DNA of 64,000 nt from positions 1-64,000 of the forward strand of contig JAWXBI010000101.1 in the NCBI GenBank assembly GCA_034439915.1, given 5' to 3'. Under the pieces are notes generated by a model, which was not told the origin of the DNA, did not search any database, and saw only the letters and a list, made by a program, of their open reading frames with translations. Below are positions 33,752 to 43,313 of this stretch, in pieces. Each line of letters begins with the position of its first letter. The first letter of the stretch is position 1. This DNA is from JADJLQ01 sp034439915. GTDB taxonomy: Bacteria; Bacteroidota; Bacteroidia; Chitinophagales; Saprospiraceae. The position numbers were made by a program, and so were the translations under genes.

Positions 33752-35404
33752 GTGACAAACAAAGAAATTGCCTTGTCCTTCGACCTGTTAGCCAGGATCA
33801 TGGAGTTACACCAGGAAAACCCATTTAAAATCCGGTCATATCAGAATGCCTATCTCGTTTTGCGTAAAATGGATAAACCTTTTGGAGAGTATACGCTTGA
33901 AGAATTAATGGAAATCAAAGGGATTGGTGAAGCGATTGCAGAGAAGATACAAAGTCTGGTGCGCACCGGCCATATGCCCACGTTGGATAAATACCTGACT
34001 CAAACGCCTCCTGGTGTCGTTGAAATGCTGAAGTTACAAGGGCTGGGACCTAAAAAAATAGAAATTATCTGGAAAGAACTGGGGATAGAGTCTCCCGGTG
34101 AATTATTATATGCCTGCACCGAAAACCGGTTGGTTGAATTAAAAGGTTTTGGTGAAAAGACACAACAAAAGGCGATAGAAGCTATTGGTTTTTTGCAGTC
34201 AAATCAGGGAAAATATCTTTTTACCCAAGCCAGTTTCCACGCCAATCAAATTATTGAAAAGACCAATGCACTTCAAAAATCCTCCCGGTCCATAGTTACC
34301 GGGCCACTGAGAAGAGGAGTGTTTGTGGTGGAGCGGGCCGAAATATTAACTACCTGTGAAAAACCCGAATTAGCCCGGCTTACAGAATTTGGCCTGCAAT
34401 GGGCCTTCCAGGGAGATTCTTATTGGGATGGGATCTGGAATGAATTACTAGCTGTTCGGTTTCATTTTGTCGATGACGCGGGCTGGATATCCAGACTGGT
34501 AGAGACTACCGGCCCTGAAACATATATTGAGCGGTTTAAAGATATTGACCTTAGGCTGGATTCACTCGCTGAAGAAGCGTTCTTTATTGCCCCGGGTTTA
34601 CCCTACCTCAGTCCCGAGCTTCGCGATATCCCGGAATCGTATGGTTATAACCAGGTACACCTTGATCAATTGGTAAAGCCTCAGGATATCAGGGGTGTAA
34701 TTCATTGTCATTCGACATTTAGTGACGGTATTCACAGTTTGGCTGAAATGGCTGTTGCTGCAAAACAAATGGGTTATTCTTATATGGTCATAACGGATCA
34801 TTCCCAGGCGGCGGTCTATGCTAAAGGAATGAACCCGGATCGGTTATATGCCCAATGGGAAGAAATCGATCAGCTCAACCAAACTGCGGAGGATTTTTAT
34901 TTATTAAAGGGTATTGAATGCGATATTCTTAGCGACGGTTCTTTGGATTATTCTACTGAAATTTTAGAAAAGTTTGACCTGGTCATTGCAAGCATACATT
35001 CTGGTTTTCAGATGGATGAAGAAAGGGCTACACGAAGGATGATCAAGGCCATCGAAAATCCGTTTACCCATATCATTGGCCATCCAACAGGAAGATTGTT
35101 ATTGACCCGGGAAGGCTATCCTCTCGATTTTGTCAAAATTATCGATGCCTGCAAGGCCAACCAAGTTGCCATTGAATTGAATGCCAACCCTCAGCGACTT
35201 GATCTGCATTATTCTTTTATTCCCCGTTGTGTTGATCAGGGGGTATATGTCTCTATTAATCCGGATGCGCACAATCGCAGTGCAATCGCTGATATTAGTT
35301 ACGGGGTGATTGCAGCGCGTAAGGGATTATTGCCTAAATCACGATGCTTGAATACTTTAAGTAAAGATGAATTGATGAAGTTTTGCAAAAAACTGAGGAT
35401 ATAA
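33752..35404 (+). CDS. PolX-like protein with degenerate polymerase site and intact PHP domain
   Basis: 550 residues with the PolX order: helix-hairpin-helix 8-kDa region (about 1-150; IKGIGEAIAEKIQ, LQGLGPKKIEIIW, LKGFGEKTQQKAI), a Pol beta-like palm (about 175-300), and a C-terminal PHP phosphoesterase (about 312-550; IHCHSTFSDG with His318/His320, ITDHS, GIECDILSDGSLD, IASIHSGF, GHPTGR, NPDAHN). The palm has GPLRRG (184) instead of GSxRRG, and the DxD pair reads R-A-E in ERAEIL (194-199), with the third Asp also missing (VRFHFV, 235-240). It should lack polymerase activity but keep 3'-5' exonuclease/phosphatase chemistry. GTG start. Confidence 0.9.
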   Translation: MTNKEIALSFDLLARIMELHQENPFKIRSYQNAYLVLRKMDKPFGEYTLEELMEIKGIGEAIAEKIQSLVRTGHMPTLDKYLTQTPPGVVEMLKLQGLGPKKIEIIWKELGIESPGELLYACTENRLVELKGFGEKTQQKAIEAIGFLQSNQGKYLFTQASFHANQIIEKTNALQKSSRSIVTGPLRRGVFVVERAEILTTCEKPELARLTEFGLQWAFQGDSYWDGIWNELLAVRFHFVDDAGWISRLVETTGPETYIERFKDIDLRLDSLAEEAFFIAPGLPYLSPELRDIPESYGYNQVHLDQLVKPQDIRGVIHCHSTFSDGIHSLAEMAVAAKQMGYSYMVITDHSQAAVYAKGMNPDRLYAQWEEIDQLNQTAEDFYLLKGIECDILSDGSLDYSTEILEKFDLVIASIHSGFQMDEERATRRMIKAIENPFTHIIGHPTGRLLLTREGYPLDFVKIIDACKANQVAIELNANPQRLDLHYSFIPRCVDQGVYVSINPDAHNRSAIADISYGVIAARKGLLPKSRCLNTLSKDELMKFCKKLRI

Positions 35405-35487
35405 CTAAGCTGATTAAGAAATATACCCATTTCTTTTGTTTTCCCCCATCAATTCATAAATAGAAACAGGGGATTATTCCGGGATTA

Positions 35488-35898
35488 TTAATTGTTAGAT
35501 TTGGTGAATTCGTAGTTGTATAAATCACAGCAAGGCTCTGAGAGAAAAAGGTTGCCTGATTTTTCCTTTTCGAATTTCTTTTCTTTGATATTTAAGAAAC
35601 CATCTGCCAGGGTAACAGCACCGGTTATTTTAAAAGTATCCGGTTCAGTGCTGTTCGGAGTCAGGACATAGGTGCCGTTGTAAATACTGGTTTTGTTTTT
35701 CAACAAATCAAAATGTGTTTTATCAAAACGGATTGCATCGAAATTGGCTTGGTAGCCGCCGCCGGTTATACCACCTGTGATTGCGACCAGGTTCCAGGTC
35801 CCTACAATTCCGGACACATCTTCGGTATTTGCGGATTTTTCGCAGGAAATCCAGGAAATACTTCCCAGGATGAGTAAAGTTTTTAATAGATTTTTCAT
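35488..35898 (-). CDS. Lipocalin-like lipoprotein
   Basis: 136 residues with a lipoprotein signal (LLILGSISWISC) and a body of the lipocalin-like type common in Bacteroidota: GIVGTWNLVAITGG near residue 30 and beta strands such as GTYVLTPNSTEPDTFKITG. A near-C-terminal Cys-Cys (EPCCDLYNY) may bind or bridge. Ligand unknown. Single gene. Confidence 0.7.
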   Translation of the reverse strand: MKNLLKTLLILGSISWISCEKSANTEDVSGIVGTWNLVAITGGITGGGYQANFDAIRFDKTHFDLLKNKTSIYNGTYVLTPNSTEPDTFKITGAVTLADGFLNIKEKKFEKEKSGNLFLSEPCCDLYNYEFTKSNN

Positions 35899-35967
35899 AT
35901 ATAAGTAGACGAACCCAATCCGGGTGAAGTTGGGTTCTCTTTCATTTTAACTAAACTTTAGATCTTT

Positions 35968-37329
35968 TTATTTTTGTGCAGCCGGAGATAATAAGCCTGC
36001 CGGTTTCCATTGGTCGGCATAGTCCAGGGCCAGATTACACAAAGTCCTTACCCCAGTCTTCATTCCACTGTCATCCACATAAAAATCAGGGGTATGGTGT
36101 GGGGCCGCTTTGGCCGGGTCTGACCCTTTGGGCATTCCACCTAAAAAAAGGAATAAAGCAGGTACTCTAAGAGCATACATAGAAAAATCTTCAGCGCCCA
36201 TCACGGCTTTGGTCAGGTGTACATTATTTATTCCAGCTACTTTCTGCAGGGTTGGGAGCATTTGGGCGGTCAGTCCTGGATCATTGAATGTGACGGGATT
36301 ACCGATTATAATCTCAGTTTCTGCCACAGTCCCCATGCTTTCGGCAATTTTGGTGACGGTCAACCGGATTTTATCATGGATGATTTTTTGCATTTCTTTA
36401 TCCAGAGTCCGGATAGTACCAGTAAGTTCAGCTTCTTCAGGGATAATATTGTTTCGTACTCCGGCATGAAAGGTTGCCACAGTCACCACCGCAGCTTCTT
36501 TGGTCAGGTCTGTTTGCCGGCTGACTATAGTTTGTAGTCCCATGACGATCTGAGCCCCAACCACCACCGGATCAATTCCGTTCCAGGGCATAGAACCATG
36601 AACTTGTTTCCCTTTTACCCTGATTTTCAGAATATCACTGGCAGCCATTGATCCACCTGGCTTATAATTGATATGTCCAACTTCGGTGGATGAATTGATG
36701 TGCAACCCGAAAGCAACATCGACGGCAGGATTTTCCATCAATCCCTCTTTGATCATCAGTGAAGCCCCTCCTTCTTCTCCTGCAGGCGGGCCCTCTTCAG
36801 CAGGCTGGAATACCAGTTTAATGTTCCCTTTGATCTGATCTCTTATGGAATTTAAAATTTTTGCAGCCCCCATCAGCATGGCGGTATGGGTATCGTGGCC
36901 GCAGGCATGCATGACCCCGACGTTCATCCCCTGATACAGGTCTTTTTTGACGGACTTCCAGGGTAGATCAACCCTTTCGGTTACCGGCAAACCATCGATA
37001 TCGGCACGAAGTAATATCGTAGGGCCAGGTTTACCCCCTTTGATCAATCCTACTACTCCTGTTTTGCCTACTCCGGTTTTATTTTCAATGCCTATTGAAT
37101 TGAGGTATTTGGCAATGTATTCTCCGGTTTTAAATTCACGGTTACTCAATTCGGCATTTTCGTGTAACCAATGCCTCATTTCTATAATCTGAGGGTCTAC
37201 TTCCTCCGCCATTTTATCCACTACCGTCCGGATATCCATGACAGGTGGGGGAGTGGATTTAGATTTTTTTTGGCCCAGGGCAGGGAAAACAAGCAACATC
37301 CCTAGGAAGAGTAAATGGATTGGTTTCAT
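35968..37329 (-). CDS. Exported M20 amidohydrolase
   Basis: 453 residues: a signal peptide (MKPIHLLFLGMLLVFPALGQ) then an M20D-type metallohydrolase (IAA-amino-acid hydrolase / N-acyl-amino-acid hydrolase group). Motifs: MRHWLHENAELSNREFKT, LLRADIDGLPV, MHACGHDTHTAMLMGAA, FQPAEEGPPAGEEGGAS and GAEDFSMYA. It should remove acyl groups or hydrolyse peptides outside the cytoplasm. The dimerisation lid insertion is present (about 210-330). Divergent from the GNAT gene with only 37 bases between starts. Confidence 0.92.
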   Translation of the reverse strand: MKPIHLLFLGMLLVFPALGQKKSKSTPPPVMDIRTVVDKMAEEVDPQIIEMRHWLHENAELSNREFKTGEYIAKYLNSIGIENKTGVGKTGVVGLIKGGKPGPTILLRADIDGLPVTERVDLPWKSVKKDLYQGMNVGVMHACGHDTHTAMLMGAAKILNSIRDQIKGNIKLVFQPAEEGPPAGEEGGASLMIKEGLMENPAVDVAFGLHINSSTEVGHINYKPGGSMAASDILKIRVKGKQVHGSMPWNGIDPVVVGAQIVMGLQTIVSRQTDLTKEAAVVTVATFHAGVRNNIIPEEAELTGTIRTLDKEMQKIIHDKIRLTVTKIAESMGTVAETEIIIGNPVTFNDPGLTAQMLPTLQKVAGINNVHLTKAVMGAEDFSMYALRVPALFLFLGGMPKGSDPAKAAPHHTPDFYVDDSGMKTGVRTLCNLALDYADQWKPAGLLSPAAQK

Positions 37330-37366
37330 TCTACGTATTATATTTAAGTGACGAATTTAAGCATTC

Positions 37367-37810
37367 ATGAAGTTATATCAAATAGAATTTGGTACCCCTG
37401 AGTACGATGAAACCGTGCGAATGAGATATGCTGTGCTCCGGGAGCCTTTGGGGCTTGATTTCAGCATAGAGATGCTGGAAGAGGAATTTGCCGATATCCA
37501 CTTAGCCTTATATGATGATTATTCCAACCTGATTGCCTGTCTGGTACTTAGTCCTCAAAACCAGGTCCAGATTAAGATGCGCCAGGTTGCGGTCTTGCCA
37601 GGAAAACAAAAATCCGGTGCAGGATCCGCTCTGGTTAAATTTAGTGAAACGTGGAGCGCCCGGGCCGGTTATTCCGAAATGATCATGCATGCAAGAGAAA
37701 CCGCGGTAAGTTTTTATGAAAAACTGGGCTATAAAAAATCAGGTAAACGATTCGAAGAAGTTTCTATTCCGCATTGGTTTATGAAAAAAGAATTGATTAG
37801 TAAACAGTAA
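37367..37810 (+). CDS. GNAT-family N-acetyltransferase
   Basis: 147 residues with GNAT acetyl-CoA binding pattern (RQVAVLPGKQKSGAGSALV) and MIMHARETAVSFYEKLGYKK near the C-terminus. The N-terminal part (YDETVRMRYAVLREPLGLDF) is typical of the ElaA/YdfB-like subset. Substrate unknown. Confidence 0.9.
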   Translation: MKLYQIEFGTPEYDETVRMRYAVLREPLGLDFSIEMLEEEFADIHLALYDDYSNLIACLVLSPQNQVQIKMRQVAVLPGKQKSGAGSALVKFSETWSARAGYSEMIMHARETAVSFYEKLGYKKSGKRFEEVSIPHWFMKKELISKQ

Positions 37811-38052
37811 ACAATAGTCAATAGTAGATCGTAAATGAATGTGGTTTAATTAACGATTCTTTCTAAGTGAATATCTCTTTTCCAATCTTCCTACGACCGA
37901 TTCTATAGTTCAATGAAAGAATAAGAGCATGAACCACTTTAGATCATAGAACTCAGCAAAGCTTAGGTGGTCACTTAACATTTAATCAAAACGACATAGC
38001 ATCATATCCTCATCCGATGCTTCATAAAATGACATCCGTTGCTTCCTCGTCA

Positions 38053-39777
38053 TCAATTCTGCTTCTCCCATCTTTGTGCATGGTCATCCCCCCGGGGATC
38101 AGCAGCTCCCTCCAGGCGGTGATCTGACCTTACAAGGACTGCATCGACCAGGCCTATGGATTTTATCTCCCGAAATCGATGACCCATCATCTCTAATTGT
38201 TTTTTCAGATTAGGATCAAATGCAGAGGCCTCTGCCATTATTTCATCTGGTAACCACTGATGGTGGAAACGGCTGGCTGCCACGGCATCGCTCATCGACA
38301 TATCCCATTCGATTACATTCAGGATAACCTGAAAAACAGAAGTAATGATGGTACTGCCTCCCGGACTTCCTAGGACCATAAATAGTTTTCCGTTTTTTTC
38401 CACTATGGTTGGTGTCATACTACTGAGCATTCGTTTTGACGGTTCAATGGCGTTGGCTGCTGCACCGATCAGGCCAAACATATTGGGTACACCTGGTTTT
38501 ACACTGAAATCATCCATTTCATTGTTCAGAAAAAAACCGGCATGGTCAACGACCACCTTACTCCCGAAATTCCCATTTAACGTAGTGGTCACCGAGACCG
38601 CATTACCGTCCTGGTCAATGATGGACAGATGCGTGGTTTCAAAATGTTCCAGGGCTATTTTAAAATTACCCGCATAGATGCTCGTGCTCTTTGAAGCACT
38701 GTCCGGGTTAAAATCCTGCAGGCGGTATTTTATGTATTTGGGATCCAGTAAACTATCCTGCGGAACCGGGTAAAAGTCGATATCGCCGAGGTACTGTGAA
38801 CGGTCTGCATAAACTCTTCGTTCGATTTCAGTCATCAGGTGTATGGTGCGTAAGTCCCGCTGACCCCATGATCGGATGGGATAGGGTTCTACCATTTTAA
38901 GCATCTGGGCCAATGCTATTCCTCCACTGGAAGGAGGTGGCATTGAAATAATTTTATACTCTTTGTATTTGGAAACTACCGGCACTCTCCACCGGGAATG
39001 ATAGGCTTGCAGGTCTTCATGGGTAATGATACCTCCCCCTTGTTTCATTTCCTCTACTATTTTTTCGGCCACAGGCCCTTCGTAAAACCCGGCTCTTCCC
39101 CGTTCTTGGATTTGTTTAAGCGTCCAGGCCAGGTCTTTTTGAACCAATTTATCTCCTTGTTTCCAATCATCGGCCCGAATAAACGCAGTTTCCGGCGAAT
39201 TGAATTTTAAGAAAACTGATTTATTACTATTAAACCTTGAAGCTTCATCGCTCGTTATTTCAAATCCGCGACTGGCAAGCCGGATGGCCGGTTCAATGAG
39301 AAGGTCAAAATTGAGTTTGCCATATTTTTGATGTGAGGCAATCAAACCATCGACTGTGCCGGGAACACCAGACGCCAAATGTCCACTCAGGCTCATCGTT
39401 GTTGGATTACCATCCTTATCCAGGTACATATCTTTGGAAGCTGCTGCCGGTGCTTTTTCCCGGTAATCCAGGGTATTTAATTCACCAGTTGCACTTCGAT
39501 AAATCATAAACCCCCCACCTCCGAGGTTGCCTGCTCTTGGATAAACAACGGCTAAAGCCAATTGGACAGCTATAGCTGCGTCTACGGCATTACCCCCCTG
39601 TTGAAGAATATACATGCCCGCCTGAGAAGCAATAGGATGTGCACTGACTACCATTGCTTTGTCCGATACTGATTTTTTGACGATGGATGACCAGTAATTT
39701 GAAGTCTTTACCGGAGCAGCACATTGATTAAATAAAATCAGGAAAAAACAGGAAAAAAGGATTGGTTTAATTTTCAT
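38053..39777 (-). CDS. ggt: Gamma-glutamyltransferase (lipoprotein)
   Basis: 574 residues from the ATG at 39777 (MKIKPILFSCFFLILFNQC, a lipoprotein-like signal). Family motifs: GGNAVDAAIAVQLALAVVYP, GNLGGGGFMIYRS, LDYREKAPAA, the autoprocessing/nucleophile Thr in FETTHLSIID, DQDGNAVSVTTTLN, and GSPGGSTIITSVFQV. It is synthesised as a proenzyme that cuts itself before that Thr and then transfers or hydrolyses gamma-glutamyl groups, e.g. from glutathione, in the periplasm. The open frame runs 119 residues further upstream, but that part is not family-like and would overlap a -7 box and the divergent gene. Confidence 0.95.
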   Translation of the reverse strand: MKIKPILFSCFFLILFNQCAAPVKTSNYWSSIVKKSVSDKAMVVSAHPIASQAGMYILQQGGNAVDAAIAVQLALAVVYPRAGNLGGGGFMIYRSATGELNTLDYREKAPAAASKDMYLDKDGNPTTMSLSGHLASGVPGTVDGLIASHQKYGKLNFDLLIEPAIRLASRGFEITSDEASRFNSNKSVFLKFNSPETAFIRADDWKQGDKLVQKDLAWTLKQIQERGRAGFYEGPVAEKIVEEMKQGGGIITHEDLQAYHSRWRVPVVSKYKEYKIISMPPPSSGGIALAQMLKMVEPYPIRSWGQRDLRTIHLMTEIERRVYADRSQYLGDIDFYPVPQDSLLDPKYIKYRLQDFNPDSASKSTSIYAGNFKIALEHFETTHLSIIDQDGNAVSVTTTLNGNFGSKVVVDHAGFFLNNEMDDFSVKPGVPNMFGLIGAAANAIEPSKRMLSSMTPTIVEKNGKLFMVLGSPGGSTIITSVFQVILNVIEWDMSMSDAVAASRFHHQWLPDEIMAEASAFDPNLKKQLEMMGHRFREIKSIGLVDAVLVRSDHRLEGAADPRGDDHAQRWEKQN

Positions 39778-39799
39778 TTTAAGGAATCCGTTATCCTGC

Positions 39800-39807
39800 C
39801 AAATATA
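39800..39807 (-). promoter_or_regulatory. -7 box of ggt
   Basis: TATATTTG on the minus strand, 22 bases before the ggt ATG at 39777. It supports the internal start chosen for ggt. Confidence 0.5.
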
Positions 39808-39870
39808 CACCAGAATAGCTGTTTTCGGGTATAGCCTTCCAAGGAAAGGACAGCAGAAATCAGATTCACT

Positions 39871-39878
39871 TATCTTTG
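39871..39878 (+). promoter_or_regulatory. -7 box of the PorV/PorQ-family gene
   Basis: TATCTTTG, 4 bases before the ATG at 39883. The transcript would be leaderless. It lies 63 bases from the divergent ggt box. Confidence 0.55.
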
Positions 39879-39882
39879 AACC

Positions 39883-40971
39883 ATGAGATGGATAGTATAT
39901 GCCGCAATAATGTCCCTGCCCATGCTCAGTCTTTCTCAAAGCTCCTATTCCAACGAGTTTCTTCAGATCGGAGTTGGGGCAAGAGCTCATGGTTTGGCAG
40001 GAAGTGTACTGGCTTCCGTAAACGACATCAATGCAGCTTATTGGAATCCGGCGGGCTTGTCTCATATTCAGGTGCCTTTGCAGTTGGGGGCGATGCATTC
40101 TGAGTGGTTTGGAGGTATCGGTAAATATGATCACGTCGGTCTTGCCCGAATGTTGAATGCAGAACGGGCTTCAGTTGGCAGTATCAGCTTGATCCGGCTA
40201 GCTATTGACCAAATCCCGAATACCCTGAATTTGGTTGCGCCTGATGGTAGTATCCAATTTGAAAATGTAAGTGAATTTTCCAGTGCCGATTATGGGTTTT
40301 TGTTGACTTATGCGACTGCAATTGGCAAGATCGAACCCAACAAGTCCAACCGGATAGGTGGTAATGTCAAATTGATCCATCGTTTGATCGGACCTTTTGC
40401 GACCGCCTGGGGGTTTGGGGTAGATCTTGGTCTGCAATGGATCAGGGGCCCCTGGCAGTTTGGGATCAATGGTAGAGATTTGAGTACCACATTTACAGGC
40501 TGGAAGTATAGTTTTACTGAGGAACAAAAAATTCAATTGGAAAAAACGGGGAATATTATCCCGGTCAGCGCCTTGGAAAAAACATTGCCAAATGTTGGTT
40601 TTGGAATACGGTACCGTTTGGGGTCCCTCGAACGCTTTTCGCTGGGCACTGAATTGGGGCTGCATGTATTTTTCGATGGAAAGAGGAATACTCCTATTGC
40701 CAGTGAGTTTGCCAGTGTGGAACCTAAACTGGGCATGGAATTAGCGTATAAAGACATCGTTTTTCTCAGGTCAGGATATGGCAATATTCAAAAAATTAAG
40801 GATGAATTTGATGTGAACCAATTCAGTACCCGGGGACAGTTGTTTGGAGGGGTAGGTGTTCATTTTGGCAAAGTGCATATCGACTATGCCTTATCTAATA
40901 TAGGCAACCTGGCCAAAGAATTAAATTATTCTCACATATTCTCGGCTACTTTAAATTTTACAAAAGACTAA
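39883..40971 (+). CDS. PorV/PorQ-family outer-membrane protein
   Basis: 362 residues with signal peptide (MRWIVYAAIMSLPMLSLSQ). The opening FLQIGVGARAHGLAGSVLAS then NDINAAYWNPAGLSHIQVPL is the hallmark of the PorV/PorQ FadL-like barrel family. PorV shuttles type IX secretion substrates from translocon to attachment complex; PorQ stabilises PorZ. Which member this is cannot be set without comparison, and it may be a paralogue of the true components. Fits the T9SS cargo protein at 50395-53235. Confidence 0.85.
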   Translation: MRWIVYAAIMSLPMLSLSQSSYSNEFLQIGVGARAHGLAGSVLASVNDINAAYWNPAGLSHIQVPLQLGAMHSEWFGGIGKYDHVGLARMLNAERASVGSISLIRLAIDQIPNTLNLVAPDGSIQFENVSEFSSADYGFLLTYATAIGKIEPNKSNRIGGNVKLIHRLIGPFATAWGFGVDLGLQWIRGPWQFGINGRDLSTTFTGWKYSFTEEQKIQLEKTGNIIPVSALEKTLPNVGFGIRYRLGSLERFSLGTELGLHVFFDGKRNTPIASEFASVEPKLGMELAYKDIVFLRSGYGNIQKIKDEFDVNQFSTRGQLFGGVGVHFGKVHIDYALSNIGNLAKELNYSHIFSATLNFTKD

Positions 40972-40984
40972 TTCTCCCAATTAA

Positions 40985-41716
40985 CTAAAACCGGCTGCCT
41001 AAATAGTGGGGCAACATAGCCCGCCAGGTCGGCCAGTCGTGGGGCATATCATGGCCCCAGATATCCAGTTCATGGGGTATGCCTTTCGAATTTAATACAT
41101 TTGAAAAATCCACCGAGGCCTGCGGATGTTCCCAATTGCCGGATCCGGTCAGGATATGAATATGCCCGCTCGACCTGATTTGATGAAGCTGGTATTCATC
41201 GTGCATATTGGACATATAGGACATAGGGGAATTAAAATAGACGTCCTCATCGTAATATCCTTTAGTATAAGATTGCAAATTATAATCTCCACTCATTGCG
41301 ATTACCCCATTAATCAGGTCGGGCCGTTTAAAAAACAAATTTGCAGCGTGTAAGGCGCCTAAAGAAGCCCCGCAAATTATGATCGGGGAATCCCAGGAGG
41401 TATGGGTCTTTATATACGGGATGACTTCTTCAAAAATATATCCGTTAAACTGATTGTGCCGGATAGCCTTGTGTTTGGGGTGCATATATTGATTGAGCCA
41501 GCTTTCCGAATTGATACTATTGACCGAAAATACTTTGCACTTGCCGCTTTCAATAAAAGGCGAAATGGAATCGATCAGGTGAAATCGTTCATATTCCAGA
41601 TAATCCGCCCCCGCGGTGGGCAGTAGCAATAATCCAAACCCGTAATGACCATACCGCACGATTTCCATTTGTTTGTTTAACCGGGGACTATACCACCCAT
41701 CCAATATTCTTAGCAT
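40985..41716 (-). CDS. Esterase-like alpha/beta hydrolase
   Basis: 243 residues, esterase-D/PF00756-like: nucleophile Ser in IICGASLGALHAANLFFK, and the catalytic His in IWGHDMPHDWPTW near the C-terminus. No signal peptide, so cytoplasmic. The family acts on acyl or carboxylic esters. Convergent with the PorV/PorQ-family gene, 13 bases apart. Confidence 0.82.
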   Translation of the reverse strand: MLRILDGWYSPRLNKQMEIVRYGHYGFGLLLLPTAGADYLEYERFHLIDSISPFIESGKCKVFSVNSINSESWLNQYMHPKHKAIRHNQFNGYIFEEVIPYIKTHTSWDSPIIICGASLGALHAANLFFKRPDLINGVIAMSGDYNLQSYTKGYYDEDVYFNSPMSYMSNMHDEYQLHQIRSSGHIHILTGSGNWEHPQASVDFSNVLNSKGIPHELDIWGHDMPHDWPTWRAMLPHYLGSRF

Positions 41717-41813
41717 ATCATTTTTTTAAATTAAAATATAAATATCTTAATTTCCCAATAAATTGACATTAAGGAAGCTACCTGGCTCTGGAAATGATTT
41801 ATCGAATGATGTG

Positions 41814-43271
41814 ATGTCTATCTATACTGCGGAACACCTAAATCTCCTATATCCTGGCCCGGAGGGGCACCAAAAGCAGGTTTTGTCTGATATCAGGGTC
41901 GATATCCGGGCAGGGGAGTGTATCGGTATTCTGGGAAAAAGTGGAGGGGGTAAAACCCAATTGGTCCAGGCATTAGCCCGATTAAATGAATACCGGGGAG
42001 GTGTGGTTTCCACGACCTCTAACGGATACATTGATTCCAAGGGGGGCGTTTGGGATTTAAACGATAAAACACGGTTGAATTCTTTTAGAAAATCGGAGAT
42101 AGGTTATATCTTTCAGGAACCTTCCTCCTATTTTAATCCTACTTTAAAAACAGGAAATCAAATCGCCCTCCTTGATAACCCTCAGCAGCTTGACTCCACC
42201 GTCATAAAAGGCTGGTTTTTAAAGCTTGGCCTGGAGGATTATGATCGGATAATGACCAGTTATCCGCACCAACTTTCCGGAGGACAACTCCAGCGTTTAG
42301 CGATCCTGGCTTGTCTGATCCGAAACCCACGCATAGTCGTAGCGGATGAAATAACCGCTTCCCTGGATCCCCACAATGCCCGGCTAATCCTGAAATTATT
42401 AGTAGACCTAAAAAAAGAGTTGGGCTTTTCGTTGTTGTGGGTTACCCATGACGAATCCGAAGCCAGACAATATTGTGACCGGATTTGGGTAGTAGAACAA
42501 GGTAAGTTAAAGTTTTATGACTCGGTCCGGGATTTTCCATTAAATGTGCTTACCCTGGAGCATAAAAAGAAACGATCAGACCCGGGAATTGAAATTCTCA
42601 AATTAATCAAGGTAAACAAATCCTATATGCCATCGGATAACAGACTTTTTGGACGGGCTAGATGGGGCCATAGCGTATTGAAAGATGTTTCTATGACCTT
42701 GGTCAAAGGTGAAATCCTGGGATTGGTGGGTCCATCCGGAGGAGGCAAGTCCACTTTGGCCAAAATAATAGCTGGGATTGAAAACTGGGACCAGGGCGAA
42801 CTATTTTATAAGTCCCAGCCAGTTTACCCCGGAAGCGGCCTGAACAGAGAAATTATTTACCTTTTCCAGGATGCTTTCAGTTCCTTAAACCCACAGCTTC
42901 CCTGTCGATATTTGTTGGAGGAGGCCCTTAAAGCCGGACGGAATACGGTGACGGTTTCCGCCATGCTGGCCTTAGCTCAATTAGATAGTTCGGTTTTGGA
43001 TAAAAAAGCCATTTCATTATCCGGAGGATTGAGGCAACGCTTTGCCCTGGCCAGGGCATTGGCAGTGAATCCCGAAATTCTGATTATGGATGAATCGGTA
43101 AATGCGCTGGATTTACCCTTACAAAAACAGATATTGGACATGCTTGTCCTCCATCAAAAAAAGACTCAGATGGCTGTTTTATTTATTTCGCACCAGGCTG
43201 AGGTGGTCAGGCAATTTACAGGCCGGCAGGTGCTTCTGGAGAATGGGGTACTGACAGCCACCAGTTTGTGA
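41814..43271 (+). CDS. Dipeptide/oligopeptide-type ABC ATPase with two fused nucleotide-binding domains
   Basis: About 485 residues containing two complete ABC ATPase domains, like DppD and DppF joined. First: Walker A GKSGGGKTQLV (about 39-49), QEPSSYFNPTL, signature LSGGQLQRLAILACLIR, Walker B IVVADEITASLD. Second (from about 265): GPSGGGKSTLAKIIAG, FQDAFSSLNPQLP, LSGGLRQRFALARALAV, ILIMDESVNALD, and ISHQAEVV. The signature and Q-loops fit Opp/Dpp/Nik importers. No permease or binding protein lies within the neighbouring 20 kb. The ATG at 41814 is preferred; a TTG at 41763 would add 17 residues. Confidence 0.9.
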   Translation: MSIYTAEHLNLLYPGPEGHQKQVLSDIRVDIRAGECIGILGKSGGGKTQLVQALARLNEYRGGVVSTTSNGYIDSKGGVWDLNDKTRLNSFRKSEIGYIFQEPSSYFNPTLKTGNQIALLDNPQQLDSTVIKGWFLKLGLEDYDRIMTSYPHQLSGGQLQRLAILACLIRNPRIVVADEITASLDPHNARLILKLLVDLKKELGFSLLWVTHDESEARQYCDRIWVVEQGKLKFYDSVRDFPLNVLTLEHKKKRSDPGIEILKLIKVNKSYMPSDNRLFGRARWGHSVLKDVSMTLVKGEILGLVGPSGGGKSTLAKIIAGIENWDQGELFYKSQPVYPGSGLNREIIYLFQDAFSSLNPQLPCRYLLEEALKAGRNTVTVSAMLALAQLDSSVLDKKAISLSGGLRQRFALARALAVNPEILIMDESVNALDLPLQKQILDMLVLHQKKTQMAVLFISHQAEVVRQFTGRQVLLENGVLTATSL

Positions 43272-43279
43272 AACAATTT

Positions 43280-43309
43280 TTGATTATTTAACTAAATTGG
43301 TTATATTTG
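43280..43309 (+). promoter_or_regulatory. Complete -33/-7 promoter of the small secreted-protein gene
   Basis: TTG (43280-43282), a 19-base spacer, then TATATTTG (43302-43309), 4 bases before the ATG at 43314. Both elements match the Bacteroidota consensus. Confidence 0.7.
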
Positions 43310-43313
43310 CGAA

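Noticed and set aside
39778..40134. 119-residue N-terminal extension of gamma-glutamyltransferase
   Set aside because: Not like the family, contains the ggt -7 box and overlaps the divergent PorV/PorQ-family gene; the signal peptide starts at 39777.
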